Assembly (NCBI GenBank): GCA_002368545.1
Contig: MTSC01000009.1
Location: 248,001-312,000 of the forward strand
Length of the DNA: 64,000 nt
Direction of reading: 5' to 3'
DNA from: Ramichloridium luteum
Taxonomy: Eukaryota; Ascomycota; Dothideomycetes; Mycosphaerellales; Dissoconiaceae
In this document: piece after piece, positions 31,810 to 43,664 of the stretch
How the letters are laid out: each line of letters begins with the position of its first letter
Numbering within the stretch: position 1 is the stretch's first letter
The notes under the pieces: model-generated
What the model saw: only the letters and a program-made list of their open reading frames with translations
What the model was told of the DNA's origin: nothing
The model's database searches: none
Translations under genes and position numbers: made by a program

Positions 31810-32220
31810 GTTGATGATTCCCGAGTTTGTCGCCGTCTAATCCTTTTTTTCGTGTATTTTCAGTTGCAGGCAGACCCGTCGTGCAAATGTCGATCGACTC
31901 CCCTAAGTACGTGTATTCACATATGATGACGTTTGACAGCACATGGCAGTCAGGAACATCTGAAGTTCCCACCCCGCGTGACGATCGCGCGACGCATACA
32001 CATGCTGCATTGGGACAGCTGGTAGCGCGTGCGTCCCAAAGATAGAGGATCCGCAAGCTGCCGTTCAATGATTACGAGCTTGAGTGATCACCTACTGACC
32101 TAGGTTGGATGGATTCTGTTTTGACTTCTACTTGGTAGAGGCTCTTCCTTTTTACCTTTGTGCAGCCGCTCCTGAAGTCCTCTCTGATCTGCCTCTTCCT
32201 CACTTGTCCTCACAGCAGCC
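31810..32220. other. divergent promoter, USP and SSADH
   Basis: 411 bp shared by two divergently transcribed genes. A T/C-rich tract precedes the + strand start (32140-32215). No specific operator identified. Confidence 0.5.
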
Positions 32221-33807
32221 ATGAAGACCATACTCACCACCTTCACCAAGCCTGCGCTTCGCAATCACATTCGCCAGACCAACCACCCAAGACTGTTTTC
32301 CAACTCACTTTCGTTCCGCACCGCACAGCATGTTGTCAAGTTTGCCGATCCTTCACTATTCAAAAGTCAGACATACGTGAATGGTCAATGGGTTGGCTCT
32401 CAAAATGGCAAGAGCTTCGAAGTCAGTGACCCGGCGACCGGACAGACGATCGGAACAATGCCGGAGATGGATGTGAATGATACGGAGACCGCAATCAAGG
32501 CAGCTGCCGCCGCCCTGCCGGCGTTCAAGAAGACAACGCCCCGACAAAGGGCGAGGTGGCTGCGAAAATGGTTCGATCTGATGATGGAGAACAGCGAGGA
32601 CCTGGTTAAGATGATTACCTTGGAGAATGGCAAGCCTCTGGCCGACGCCAAGGCTGAAGTCATCTATGCCGCAAACTTCTTGGAGTGGTTTGCGGAAGAG
32701 GCCCCGCGCGCATATGGTGACACCATCGCAGCATCGAATGCAGCCAACCGGATATACACGTTGAAGGAGCCCGTGGGCGTGTGCGGCTTGATCACGCCGT
32801 GGAACTTCCCGGCCGCCATGATCACTCGCAAGATTGGCCCAGCTCTGGCAGCGGGCTGCACAGTCGTCATCAAGTCTCCGGGAGAGACGCCATTCACATG
32901 TGCAGCACTCATGGAGCTCGCACACCGCGCTGGTATCCCTAAGGGCGTTCTCAACGTTGTCACGACGCTTGAGAACACGCCAGCTATTGGCAAGTACATC
33001 TGCGAGTCACCGACAGTCAAGAAGGTCAGCTTCACAGGCAGCACGCGCGTTGGGTCTCTGCTCATGAAGCAATCCTCGGCCACGCTGAAGAAACTCTCTT
33101 TCGAACTAGGCGGCAACGCTCCGGTCATTGTATTCGATGACGCCGACCTCGATACCGCCGTCGCTGGTGTTCTCGCAGGCAAGTTCCGCGGCAGCGGACA
33201 GGCTTGTGTGAGCCCAAACCGTATCTACGTTCAAAGAGGTATCTACGACGCATTTGCCAAAGCCTTCACGGAGAAGGTCAATCAATTCAAAGTTGGCCCG
33301 GGCGCTGCTGAGGGAACGACGTTTGGCCCCTTGATCCACGACCGAGCAGTCGCGAAGGTGCAGGAACACGTCGATGATGCTGTTGGGCACGGCGCGAAAG
33401 TCCTTACCGGCGGTGCGACGATCCCGGATCTGGGCCCTCATTTCTTCCAGCCTACGGTGCTCGGTGAGGTGAAACGGACGATGAAGATCGCATCGGAGGA
33501 GACCTTCGGACCAATCGCCGCGCTGTTTCCATTCGACACCGAGGCTGAGGTCGTGAAGTATGCCAACGACGCGGATGTCGGACTCGCAGGGTACTTCTTC
33601 TCACAAGATGTGTCAAGATGCTATCGTGTGGCGGAGGCATTGGAAGTGGGTATGGTGGGTGTCAATACTGGTATGGTCTCGGATGCCTCCTCTCCATTTG
33701 GCGGCGTCAAATTGTCAGGTTTCGGGCGTGAGGGAAGCAAGTACGGCATCGAGGAGTACATGACCATCAAGGCGGTCACTGTTGGAGGCATTGGCGATCT
33801 GCAATGA
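32221..33807 (+). CDS. UGA2: succinate-semialdehyde dehydrogenase
   Basis: Oxidises succinate semialdehyde to succinate with NAD(P), the last step of the GABA shunt. Intronless, 528 aa. The first ~38 residues are Arg/Ser/Thr-rich without acids, so mitochondrial targeting is likely, unlike the cytosolic yeast Uga2. The mature part matches SSADH: ITPWNFPAAMITRK, cofactor-loop FTGSTRVGSLLM, catalytic base in SFELGGNAP, catalytic cysteine in GSGQACVSPNR, and the C-terminal SPFGGVKLSGFGREGSKYGIEEYMTIK. Other ALDH families lack this C-terminal block, so substrate assignment is good but not proven. Confidence 0.93.
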   Translation: MKTILTTFTKPALRNHIRQTNHPRLFSNSLSFRTAQHVVKFADPSLFKSQTYVNGQWVGSQNGKSFEVSDPATGQTIGTMPEMDVNDTETAIKAAAAALPAFKKTTPRQRARWLRKWFDLMMENSEDLVKMITLENGKPLADAKAEVIYAANFLEWFAEEAPRAYGDTIAASNAANRIYTLKEPVGVCGLITPWNFPAAMITRKIGPALAAGCTVVIKSPGETPFTCAALMELAHRAGIPKGVLNVVTTLENTPAIGKYICESPTVKKVSFTGSTRVGSLLMKQSSATLKKLSFELGGNAPVIVFDDADLDTAVAGVLAGKFRGSGQACVSPNRIYVQRGIYDAFAKAFTEKVNQFKVGPGAAEGTTFGPLIHDRAVAKVQEHVDDAVGHGAKVLTGGATIPDLGPHFFQPTVLGEVKRTMKIASEETFGPIAALFPFDTEAEVVKYANDADVGLAGYFFSQDVSRCYRVAEALEVGMVGVNTGMVSDASSPFGGVKLSGFGREGSKYGIEEYMTIKAVTVGGIGDLQ

Positions 33808-34134
33808 TAGTGTAGGCGCATAGCAATATGAATTATAAATTACCTAGATATCAACAAAATTTGCCAAACGAAGTCAAGCTGGTGACCAACATCGCGACTG
33901 GAAGATAGTTCCGATTATATGGTCACCTTCGAACTTATAAATTGATGGATCTTGCAGTGATTTTGGTAAAGGTACTTTTTTGCCGTGCAACGTGCATTGA
34001 GCACAGTCCTGCACCACACGAATTCAAGAACACCGGTGAACGCCTTCCCCAGCCGAAGCTAGACAAAGCAGGTCAGCGCACAACCATCACTCCTTGCCCT
34101 GTTCATCACACTCTTCTGCATCCGCACATGCAAC
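33808..34134. other. intergenic
   Basis: 327 bp, AT-rich at left (3' UTR of the dehydrogenase gene). Nothing else seen. Confidence 0.5.
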
Positions 34135-34416
34135 ATGGCTCAGGAACCACCCAGCGCACGCGCGCCCCAAAACGGGCAAACTCCACCAGCACCGCTTCCA
34201 TATACACGGAGACCTCAGGCCGCGCCAAAGACCGTCCCCACCGGCAAACTCCATCCAAGATACAAAGGCACGGAGAGAAGAGTGACCGCCATCATACTGG
34301 CATTGCCGATTGCTATCTGTACGAGCTGGGAGTTGTACCAGAGGCGCTTCAATGGGAAGGAGCAGAAGGACATCGAACCGGTCAAGGCGCCCTCCACAGC
34401 AGAGAGTACGGCATGA
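34135..34416 (+). CDS. small single-pass membrane protein
   Basis: Intronless, 93 aa. Pro/Ala/Arg-rich N-terminus, a TGKLHPRYKGTERRVTAI block, one hydrophobic segment (about 50-66, TAIILALPIAICTSWEL) and a charged tail. The PTG-LHPRYK block followed by one TM and LY-R resembles small uncharacterised fungal proteins I recall; no function is known. An orientation with a basic N-terminus fits a mitochondrial or ER membrane protein. Convergent with the SDR gene, 140 bp apart. Confidence 0.7.
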   Translation: MAQEPPSARAPQNGQTPPAPLPYTRRPQAAPKTVPTGKLHPRYKGTERRVTAIILALPIAICTSWELYQRRFNGKEQKDIEPVKAPSTAESTA

Positions 34417-34556
34417 AGTGCGAGCGAGCATTGGCATTCTGAATTCCGCATTATGTCAATGACGAAGATTGGTCATTGATGCTCAGCTCTATCGAAACGA
34501 GATGCGCTAGATCCTATATTTCCAACGCTGAAGAACATCCATTATGAACGGGCAAT

Positions 34557-35682
34557 CTACCACGCGCAATGCCCGCCATCAATGCGGAGGTCCGCACCGG
34601 TCATGAAGGAAGACGCATCGCTGATCAAGAAGACCGCCGCGCCCCGGTACTCATTCGGCATGCTGAGCTTCCCGAGCATATTCTGCGTCGGCCAGTCGCG
34701 GCGCCGCTCGGGATATTGCTCAAACAACGCCTCCACCATCGCCGTGACGATATATCCGGGCGAAATGGTGTTCACCCGGATCCCGTGGACGCCCCATTCG
34801 GCGGCCAGATTCCGCCCGAGCTGGATGACGGCCGCTTTGGAAGCGTTGTACGCGGGACAGATCAGGCCCTACGGTACGTGCGGATGGTCAGCTTGGGCTT
34901 CTGTGCATTCGCTCGGATCCTCGCGTTGCGACTCACCTTGTTCGCCACGGTCCCGCTCATCGAAGCGATCATCGCGATGCTACCACCATTTCCCCACCGG
35001 ATCATCTCTTTCGCTACCGCCTGAGCAGTCATAAAGGCACCCGTCACATTGACCTCAAACATGGTGTTCGCATCCTTCTGGCTGTATTCCAATGCTGGCG
35101 TCTCTTGCTGGATACCAGCAGCAGCGATCAGGCCGTCGAGGCGATTGTGCGTCTCGGAGATGTCTCGGACGACCTTGTTGAGATTCTCATTGTCCCGGAC
35201 GTCAGTCTGGCGATAGTGGAAGGTTGTGCCTGGAATGATATCGTTAGAAACCCGCCAAGCCTCCCACGCAAGCTCCACATACCCAACTCTTCCGCGGCGC
35301 GCTTTTGCACGCGGTAGAAATCCGGACTTGGCTCCTCCAATCTATCCAGCGCATATACCGTCGCTCCGGCTTCAAGCAAGGCTTCTGCTTGCACTAGTCC
35401 CAGTCCTCGCGCAGCGCCAGTGACAACGATGACGCGATCGTTTAAGTTGAATTCGGGCAATCGCTTTGTCGTGCCGAGATATGAGCCTGACCGGACATTG
35501 TCTTTCAAGGCCGCAGATTCTTCGCGTGGCGGTTCTGGCGGACCACGCCCGGCGACAGGAGGATTGCCTTTGGGAGGGTTGCGCAGATCATGGTTGAAGC
35601 GGCATTGCAGAAGGGGATGTGCCCGCGAGGTCGCTCTTGAGCTTCTGAATGCTCGGGAAGTTGTACGAGCGAGGGAAGCCAT
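34557..35682 (-). CDS. short-chain dehydrogenase/reductase, probably mitochondrial
   Basis: Exons as complement: 35283-35682, 34937-35229, 34557-34868 (334 aa). Introns of 53 and 68 bp have GTATGT and GTGAGT donors and rejoin as EELGTTFHYRQTDVRD and ANKGLICPAYNASK. Residues 1-37 are Arg/Ser/Ala-rich without acids (mitochondrial presequence). Classical SDR marks: TGAARGLG (NAD(P) loop), DVRD, AAAGIQQ in the NAG position, a catalytic Ser near SMSG, YNASK catalytic Tyr/Lys, and the SPGYI(V)T block. No family-specific substrate is evident. An in-frame ATG at 35742 would add 20 residues. Divergent from the mL49 gene. Confidence 0.88.
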
Positions 35683-37279
35683 AGCTTCGGTCACCGCTGT
35701 ATACAAGCAGATCCGTCGAGTAGCGGGTGAGTGCAATAGCACGCAAATTAGAAGTACAGGACTTTTAGACCTGATCTTACAATATCAGGAACCACGTAGA
35801 TCTCCTCCTATCCGAAAGATGCGCAGAGTGAATTAAGTAGATGCCAGGTCGTAGCAATGATGCTCTTCAGGATAATATACACATTTGGATAAATGGCAAA
35901 GGACGGCTCATGGAAAGCATAAATGTTACTCAATCGATAGCTGCAAGCTCAACAGGGCAAAGTTCAACGTTCCAGTATGGCGATCACATGTTCCCACGCT
36001 GCAGTCCCGCAAGGTCTGGAAGGGTCCTCGAGTCGTAGAACGGACTATGAATTCGGATCATATGGGTAGAGCACTTCACGAATCCGGTCTGCCGGCGCTC
36101 GCTATAACTTCCTCGTGGCCCATTGGCAAGGCTCTCTCCGCAGATGCGGCGCGATCTAGTGGGGCACTGGGGTTCCGGGGCATCTACGGAAGGATGAGCG
36201 TGCCGGATTACCCAACTGGGTTTGCCGAAACGTGCGGCTCGAGACGACACGCTACTCTTGTCATACGTGGTCGTCGCATTCCAGGTCAGATCGATCATTT
36301 CATGCTCGGGCTATGTCGAGTTCGATGCTTCAACCTATAGTCGCACTATACTCAGCCGTAGCTGCGCTGGAGTGGACGGTGAACTCAGAAATCCTAGCGA
36401 CGACACTGACCAACTTCCAGTACTATCAAATAACGCAACTGTGTAAAGACGTCGGAACCTCAGGAGAAATCGCCCGTCCGGGCGTGGGAAGTTATGGCGA
36501 TATGGGAGGTGAAGGTACTGCTGTGGTAAACTCTGCCGCCGTTGTATAAGACCACCAAGATATACCGCTATTGTCGACCAAAGTCCATCTGCCGGCTTCG
36601 GAATGGAAGACACTTGAATGTTGGTCGCGGTGGCAGAGCAAAGGCCGGCTCTACCATACCGTGACCAATGGCCTTGCTCTTCTTGTAGGACGATGGATGG
36701 TGGTTGATGATTCCCTCGGCGATCGCGTCCGCTTTTTCATCGTCGGGATATTCTCTTGAGTTCGACAATCTGTGGACCACAGTGACTGATGTGCCGAATG
36801 TCCATTGTTGATCGACAATAGCCCCGACCGTATAGCCTAATTGCGTTCGGGTTCGTGATTTGGTTTTATTTCCTTTGTGACGAATGCTTTCAAAAGTTTG
36901 TCATGAAAAAGGCATTATAGGATTTCATATCTGTACCGATGTCCAAAGATCGAACATTTTATTGATGAAAACGAGGTTCTTCTCCCGTTGCTCTTACATC
37001 TTGCATCTTACTAGCATCAACTGAAGATAGATGCAATATGCTCCAGTATTCTCATTAGAATTAGAAATCATATCGCTTGCTCAGCTCCATCCGGAGCAGC
37101 TGTACGGAGTATGTAAATCAACCTTCATGGCTTGCGGCTTAGGGTTATGCATCATGCAAAACGAAAGTCGGCTCTCTCCGCGGGAGTGTCTTTTGAAAGT
37201 CAAGCTCCCCTGCATTGTTCACACTGGCAGCGAACGAATTTACTCGTGGCTCCATTAATAAGTCATCACAACAATAAAG
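35683..37279. other. 1.6-kb intergenic region
   Basis: Divergent promoter between the SDR and mL49 genes. AT-rich around 36830-37060. Several ~100-codon frames overlap on both strands with no family features. Confidence 0.5.
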
Positions 37280-37939
37280 ATGAATTCATTAATACCATGC
37301 CTGCAGCTGGCACTGCCGCTGCGACCGGCGACCATGCGACAAGCGGTCCGTTTCTCCACGTCGGTCCAGTGCAGAGCGGCCAGTGAATCTGCAAAAGTTC
37401 GCCAAGGTATGTTGCATTTGCTACCGGACTCTTTCTTTGTTGCTGAAGACTTACCATTGTTCTCAGATCCCAATCTTGTCGCTTCACGAAATGCATCCCC
37501 TTCATATCCGCCTCAGTCGATGCCCTCAATACCCCGACCGAAAGTGTCACGCGCCTCGCGCCGAACCTCTCACCCACCACGCGAGAAGCCGTACCAGACG
37601 AAGCGCGATGCTTACGTAGAGAAGAAGATGCCACCGCTGAACCCGGAGCCTGTGGAATTCCTCGCGGAATCCGAATGTGCACCAAACCTACCATACTTCG
37701 TCACCCGGACGCGGAACCACGAACTGCCAATCTACCAAGACCGGAAGCGAGGCGGCAACCTGCTGGTCACATACATCAAGAAGGTGGATGGTGGCCTGCC
37801 ATTATTACGCAATGCTATACGGGACCTGTTGAATGTGCCGGAGGAGAATGTAGTCATGAACGAGCGGACGCGACAGGTGGTGATCAAGGGGCACTATAAG
37901 CAGACTATTGAAAAGTTCCTGCGGGAAAGGAGATTTTAG
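37280..37939 (+). CDS. IMG2: mitochondrial large ribosomal subunit protein mL49 (Img2)
   Basis: Structural protein of the mitochondrial large subunit. Predicted exons 37280-37406 and 37467-37939 (199 aa); the 60-bp intron has a GTATGT donor and TTCTCAG acceptor and length divisible by three, so retention would also read through, adding 20 residues. N-terminus rich in Arg/Ser (presequence), then a basic linker, and the mL49 domain from about LPYFVTRTRNHELPIYQD to the end, including the RKRGGNLLVTYIKKVDGG block and the tail IKGHYKQTIEKFLRERRF. The C-terminal domain match to the family is clear. Confidence 0.92.
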   Translation: MNSLIPCLQLALPLRPATMRQAVRFSTSVQCRAASESAKVRQGMLHLLPDSFFVAEDLPLFSDPNLVASRNASPSYPPQSMPSIPRPKVSRASRRTSHPPREKPYQTKRDAYVEKKMPPLNPEPVEFLAESECAPNLPYFVTRTRNHELPIYQDRKRGGNLLVTYIKKVDGGLPLLRNAIRDLLNVPEENVVMNERTRQVVIKGHYKQTIEKFLRERRF

Positions 37940-38848
37940 GTGGCTCGGCGCTGCGTGTATTTGTACGAAAGAGCTGGAGACAGGGTAGATCAAGAGGCCA
38001 ATGGTGACCCAGGCCAAAGGATACCACGAGACCTCACAAATGAAGATTCATTATGTGTATTCTTCAGTCTTCCTCAAGCAGCGTTATGGCACGCTATGCT
38101 GAATCCCATACAGCCCCAGACTTCCCTGTTTCTTGAAGAGGAGCGTGGCATTGTCGCTCGCAGTGCCATGGCATGAATCTCGATTCGAATGTTCGATTCG
38201 CCGGCGCATTGGTCCTTGGACCCGGGAGTTTCAAGTCGCAGAATGCCCGTCGCTCAGCGATGCGGGATGTCTCCTTAGATGTCGGAATTTATCCTATGGT
38301 ATTCAAGGTGCCTACTACAAGGCGGTAGTTTGGGCTCCGCGACCATAAAGAGACTGAAGATACCTGAGGATGGTGTTCCTGGTACGTGGCAAGTGGCTTG
38401 AGGGAATCTCGATGATGTGATCCTCGTTCTGCACAGAGGACGAGATCACTGCTCAGTCACAGTGCAAACTCTTGGGGATGATTGTCTCAACAAGATTTCC
38501 TAACAATTGAAGTGGTTCCGTCGAGGTCTGACGAGTGGATACAAATAACCATATGATGAGACCGTCGTAACCCAGGGGAATGGGGAAGGAGGGCGAGGCA
38601 GTACCTGCACTGACATGCTATGCACAAATATACCAGCGCAACGAAGTGATTCTGGTCGCATTAGCATGTTATGTTCCTTTCCACATATTTATACCTGTAG
38701 GAGACGCTTTGCCATCAGAACCCGCGCATAGAGCGTATCAATCGCGCTTTCACGTGATATAAATTCGTCATTTATCATCAATGTGCTAAGCTGCGCTCCC
38801 ACAGCCATTGCCCTTCCCAATCCCAATAGTGGCGTATGTGCAAGCAAG
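37940..38848. other. intergenic
   Basis: 909 bp between two + strand genes. No supported gene, RNA or repeat. Confidence 0.5.
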
Positions 38849-39445
38849 ATGACCTCGCGAATCTCATTAGTGATGCTGCCCATCCGGGCCAATGCTGCCA
38901 TACGTGCCAGTTCGACGCTGAGCACGCGGAAAGTCGTTCTCTCCAAATCTGCAGTACGGCCATTGGAGAAGCAGCTTCGACCTGTACCAGTGCAGCCGAT
39001 CAGATGGAATTCGAATGCTGCTTCCAGTGCGAAGCTCTATGATTTTGCGCAAATCAAGCAGATCAGCGCAAAGCCGTCGAAGGAGCAAGTTCTGATTGGT
39101 AAGTGATTCTCCAACCCACTATTTCTCGCCACGTTGATTCTGATATACGACTGTCTAGACGTCCGCGAACCCTCCGAGTTCACCGAAGGCTACATTCCCA
39201 CCGCGATCAACATCCCGGTCAAGTCCCAGCCGGACGCCCTCTTCCTCCCGGAGGATGAGTTCGAGGACCGCTTCGGCTTCGTCAAGCCTGCGACCGACGC
39301 GGAAGTCATCTTCTACTGCAAATCCGGCGTGCGGAGCAATGCGGCAGCACAGCTGGCGCGGCAATACGGATACTCGAACGTGGCGGAATACCGCGGCAGC
39401 TGGCTGGACTGGTCGAAGAATGGCGGCGAGACCGCAAAGCCGTAA
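38849..39445 (+). CDS. rhodanese-domain sulfurtransferase, probably mitochondrial
   Basis: Exons 38849-39098 and 39159-39445 (178 aa). A long Arg/Ser-rich N-terminus (about 55 residues) fits a mitochondrial presequence. The single rhodanese domain starts at LYDFAQIK; the second exon gives LIDVREPSEFTEGYIPTAINIP, and the active-site loop CKSGVRS holds the catalytic cysteine. It resembles fungal mitochondrial rhodaneses such as yeast Rdl2/Aim42. The 60-bp intron has GTAAGT and TCTAG ends. ATG at 38783 is an upstream in-frame alternative. Thiosulfate sulfurtransferase activity is expected but the physiological acceptor is not known. Confidence 0.88.
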
Positions 39446-40558
39446 TCTGGATGAGAGAGAGGATATAACTGGCCAGGAGCTCTGGATCAGATCTCTGCCC
39501 TTACTCTCGCCATCTTCTGGAGTGCCATAACGGTCGATGTACATCCATCCTGGTGCACGACTCGAGCGTCTTGGATAGCTGAGCACGCCGGAGCGATCCA
39601 ATGCGGCTTGAATCGCTCTCGGAGCATGCGGGAGTGGCTCTCTGCCAATGACTTGGCGATTCGTACCGAGTGAGCCATTATAGGCGTGGAAACCTGGGTT
39701 CAAATGAAGCCCAGAAAATCCACTTGCCACATCTGAATGCACAGCGTGTGTATATCTATCAAGTCATTGATTCGGATGGCTGACTCCTGCTAAGCTGACA
39801 ATGTTATTGGAAAGTGAAAGCACAACAGCCTTTGTGCAAGCTCTCCACTACGATTACAGTTGAAATTAATACGAATATACTGTGCTCCACGACCGATCGC
39901 ATACATGCAGATATCTCAGGGCATAAGACTGTTCAAGGAAAGTAGGCTTATTCATTGAATCAGTTAAATTGCTATGGATATACGGATCTCCAGTAGTCCC
40001 GAAACTGACTAGTGACATGGGTATGTCGTCGAGCAGTAGGACTCTCGAATTGACCTGGACTGATGTTCCACCAAGCGCTTTTGTAGAAATCATCCTTTGC
40101 AGAATGGAGTTTCCCACACACGCGAGCGCTGATGCATCTGAACACATACCGCACTTGGTATTGTCGCCAAGCGTTGCGGTTTGCATGTTGCCGGCTCAAG
40201 CATGGCGAATGAATGCTCGGATGAGCGGTCTAACCAGCCAGACTCGCGCCATCTGCTTGCTTTCTAATCGCTCTGGCAATCCGGCTTGACTTCGCGAAGG
40301 CCGTAAGGATGAAAAGCGACTAGGCGACTGCTCCAGTGCTTGCAGCGCATGGTGGAGGGTGAGCCGCGCTGTGGAAGTGGTCCTGCATATGTCCCTCTTG
40401 ACCCGTAAGCCTCGGATTGACTGTTCATCCCGGTCCAAGTAAGGGCGCATCGAGACAATCGCAGCCTAGAATGCGATCTGACACGGATGTCGAATCGCGG
40501 TCGAATTGTCGTGGTGGTGGAACAGGAATTTCGTCGTGGTTGGTAGTCGTAGCGGTGT
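39446..40558. other. intergenic between convergent genes
   Basis: 1.1 kb between the rhodanese and CGR1 stops. No gene accepted; a weak T-loop-like patch near 39695 did not fold as a tRNA. Confidence 0.5.
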
Positions 40559-40994
40559 TCACGACTTCAGCAGTTTGTTGCGCTTCTCACGTCGTCGTAG
40601 TCGCTCGACTCGCTTGCGGTGCATCTTCTCCGCGAGCTTCGCATATCTCTCCTTCTCTTCCTTTGCCGCACGGCGGTCTTTGATGCTTTGAATCCTCCGC
40701 TACGAACCAGAAAGCTGCATCAGCCAAACTCCTTCTCATAGGCATTCTTCACCGCTCGGAAATTGCCGCCACACTCACCTGTCGCTCTTCTTCCTTCTCC
40801 GCCTTCATTTCCTTCTCGATCTTCTTCACTTCGGCCGCCTGGGACTCCTTGACCATGCGCTTCTGGTAGCTCGTCTGGCCCGCAGTGGGTCGGAAAGCTT
40901 TTTTCGTCTCGTGCCATTGCTTGCCATTTTTGCGCATACCGCTAGCGCTGGCAGCACTGGTCGTCGTCTCAGCAACTGCAGACGGAGTTGCCAT
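40559..40994 (-). CDS. CGR1: rRNA-processing protein CGR1
   Basis: Nucleolar protein for 60S pre-ribosome processing. Exons as complement: 40779-40994 and 40559-40699; 118 aa. The 79-bp intron has GTGAGT and CGTAG ends and joins EEERQ to RRIQSIKDRR. Family signature GMRKNGKQWHETKKAFRPTAG lies at residues 19-39, followed by a highly charged coiled-coil (KEEKERYAKLAEKMHRKRVERLRRREKRNKLL). Length equals that of fungal Cgr1 (110-125 aa). Without splicing the frame ends early. Confidence 0.94.
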
Positions 40995-41463
40995 GATTCA
41001 GTTTTTGCGTAGTATGAATCACGTGGAAGTCGGGAGGAGCAAAGTCGAGAGAGAGAATTATTTTTTCCATGGCCAGTAACAGGACCAAAATTTTAGAAGT
41101 GACCCTCGTATGCATGATTCGCGCTACCGAGTATAAAAGTGTGGGGTCCAAAGCCGATCCTCGCCCGGCCTTCGAATCCAATGCCGACCGGACATACAAC
41201 TATTGGCACATGATATCGATTTATAATGTGTTTTGCAGCGAGAAGAAAACCGTCACAAGATTAGAACCGTAACTTTCGATTTCAATGGTGACATGCTATA
41301 TACTTCTTTGGGAACTCAACTACTCGTGACCTGGATATCTTCAGTCAGCTCCACCAAATGCGAACCTGCGTCGAGGGATGACTTACACGAACCATGCATA
41401 CAGAACAATCAGAGAGGGTATTATCAACGTGACAGCTAGACTCGATAGTTTTGACATGAAAAT
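40995..41463. other. intergenic
   Basis: 469 bp with the CGR1 promoter and the acyl-CoA ligase 3' UTR. Nothing specific. Confidence 0.5.
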
Positions 41464-43664
41464 CTAGCCGCTGTACGCCTTCTTGATCTCGTCCTTGTAC
41501 TTCTCGTTGATGAACTTGCGGTTGAGTTTCTGGGCGGACGTGACGAGGTTCTGTGTAATGGAAAGAAAGTCAGCAAACACGATTCGATCCTTCGATCATC
41601 ATCCTGGGGGAGTAAGCTTGTTAAACTCACACTCTGCGGCGTCCATTCATCATCCGTTAACGCCACACCCTCGATGAGCTCGAACGGCGCGAGGCCGGAC
41701 TTCTTTCCGGTGGCCTGCATTTCCTGGAGTACAGCCTTGTTGACCTTGGGGTCATGCAATAAAGCATCACCGGACTTGTCGACGCCGATGTCCTTGGCTT
41801 TCTGGATCAGCGCCTTCTCGATTACCGACACGATGGCGATCGGCTTGTTCTTGTCCTGGGCGGCGTACACGCAGATATTCTGCACGATGGGGTTGGTACG
41901 GTAAATGCTCTCCAGCTTCTCGAGCGCGATGTACTCGCCGTTGAGCGTCTTGACGAGGTTCTTCTTGCGGTCGATGATTCTCAGATTGCCCTTGGCGTTG
42001 AACTCGCCAATGTCGCCCGTCTTGAACCAGCCGTCGCTGGTGAAAGCCTCCTTGGTCTCCTCTGGCAGGTCCAGGTAACCGGTAGTCGCGACCGAGGCGC
42101 CGCGGATCCAGATCTCACCCTGCGGCGGGTTGTTAGTGGAGAAGTATCCTGCGTCGGCGAAGTCAACGAGCTTCATTTCCACACTCGCAGTTGGCGCGCC
42201 GAGCGAGTCGTCGTTCCAGCCGAGCGGGTCCGTGAAGGCGCCCATGGCGGCGGTCTCCGTGAGGCCGTAGCCTGAGAGCAGCGGCGCGATGGTCATGGAG
42301 ATGAAGCGTTGGGTCTCTTTGGCGATGGGGCCACCACCGTTCATGGTCAGGCGGAGGCGGCCACCAGTCGCTTCGCGTAGCTTCTTGAAGACCACGCTGT
42401 CGATGAGGCTGGTCTCGAGGCCGACGGTGGCGAGGTAGGGGGCCAAGAAGGACTTGGCGGCGAGCGAACCCCAGAAGAGGTTCCGCACGATCGGGCTCAT
42501 GGCGTTGACCTTGCCGATGATACCCTTCTTGACTGACTCCCATACGGCCGGCACACCGACCATGATGGTAGGCTTAAATTCGGCGATGTCACCGCGGCAG
42601 TTCTTCGCGGAGGCGTCGGAGATAGTCTTCGGGTGGCCATAGCCCATGGTCGTACCCCAGAAGAGACACGCGTTCTCGAGGACCAATTCGAAAATATGTG
42701 CGAGGGGGAGGAATGTGATGAAGCCGTCCTTGGGGCCGAGGTACTTGCCTACGGTGCCCTCGAGACCAGCCACAGCGCCGACAGCGTTGGCATGGGTGAG
42801 CCAGACACCCTTCGGCACACCGGTCGAGCCGGAGGTGTACATGATACAGGCGAGATCCTCCGGCTTGGGCGGGTTCGGCGTGTGTGGCTGCTCGCCGAGC
42901 TTGAGGAAGTCGGTCCAGCTGAAGATCTTCAGGTCCGGGTGGGCATCTTGGAGCTTCTTGACGTCGGCGGCGATCTTGGCAGGGTCAGCCTTGCAGACAG
43001 GGGATTCATCGTCGTTGTAAATGACAATCTGGATATCCTTGGTCTCCTTAAGCGGGTTGATCAGCTTCGAGATGTTGGCTGGGTCGAGGAAGATGGCCTT
43101 TGCGTTGGTTTGCGCGAGCGAGTACTTGAGACCATCCTCCCCGAGGGTGTCGTACGCGGTCACAATGGGGCAGTTCAGGGTCCAGGCACCGTGGGCGAAG
43201 GCCAGCCAGAAGGGATGCGTGGCGGCGAACAGGTGCACTCGGTCAGGGTTCTTCAGGCCGAGCGAGTTCAGAGCCGAACCAGCCTTCTTGCAGGTCTGCT
43301 CAAACTCGATGTAGGACATGTACTCGTAGCCAGACTGCTCAAAGTACTGCCATTGCTTGTCGACTTCGGTCTCCTTGCCGTCTACGATCTTCTTGACCTT
43401 GGTAGTTTCGGTGTGCAGCTTGACCAGTTTCCGCTTGCCCAGGGCACGCGCGTTGCCGAACTTCTCGCTCGAACGACGAAGGATATCAAAGAGAGTGTTG
43501 ATGCCGTCTTCCGGGACGGTCCACAGCTTGTCCTTTTGCTGAGTGTTTCGCCTCGGCGCTGTCTCGCCCTCGTTCTTCTCCGCACCCGGCACATTTGCGG
43601 TGTACGGCGGCCTGGTGTACTCGGCCGGGAAGAAGGTAGTCTCCTTCAAATTTTTGCCCGGCAT
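41464..43664 (-). CDS. FAA1: long-chain acyl-CoA synthetase (FAA1/FAA4 type)
   Basis: Activates long-chain fatty acids with ATP and CoA, at lipid droplets, ER or plasma membrane. Exons as complement: 41631-43664 and 41464-41550 (706 aa; yeast Faa1 is 700). Adenylation motifs: P-loop YTSGSTGVPKGVWLTH, GYGLTETAA, the GWFKTGDIGEF Asp, and the fatty-acyl signature around RIIDRKKNLVKTLNGEYIALEKLE. The last 29 codons (NLVTSAQKLNRKFINEKYKDEI) come from exon 2 and match the family end. The ATG at 43664 (MPGKNLKE) was preferred to 43724 because the latter adds a poorly conserved Ser/Thr stretch. Confidence 0.94.

Noticed and set aside
39690..39720. GGTTCAAAT, like a tRNA T-loop
   Set aside because: No matching acceptor, D or anticodon stem could be folded around it on either strand.
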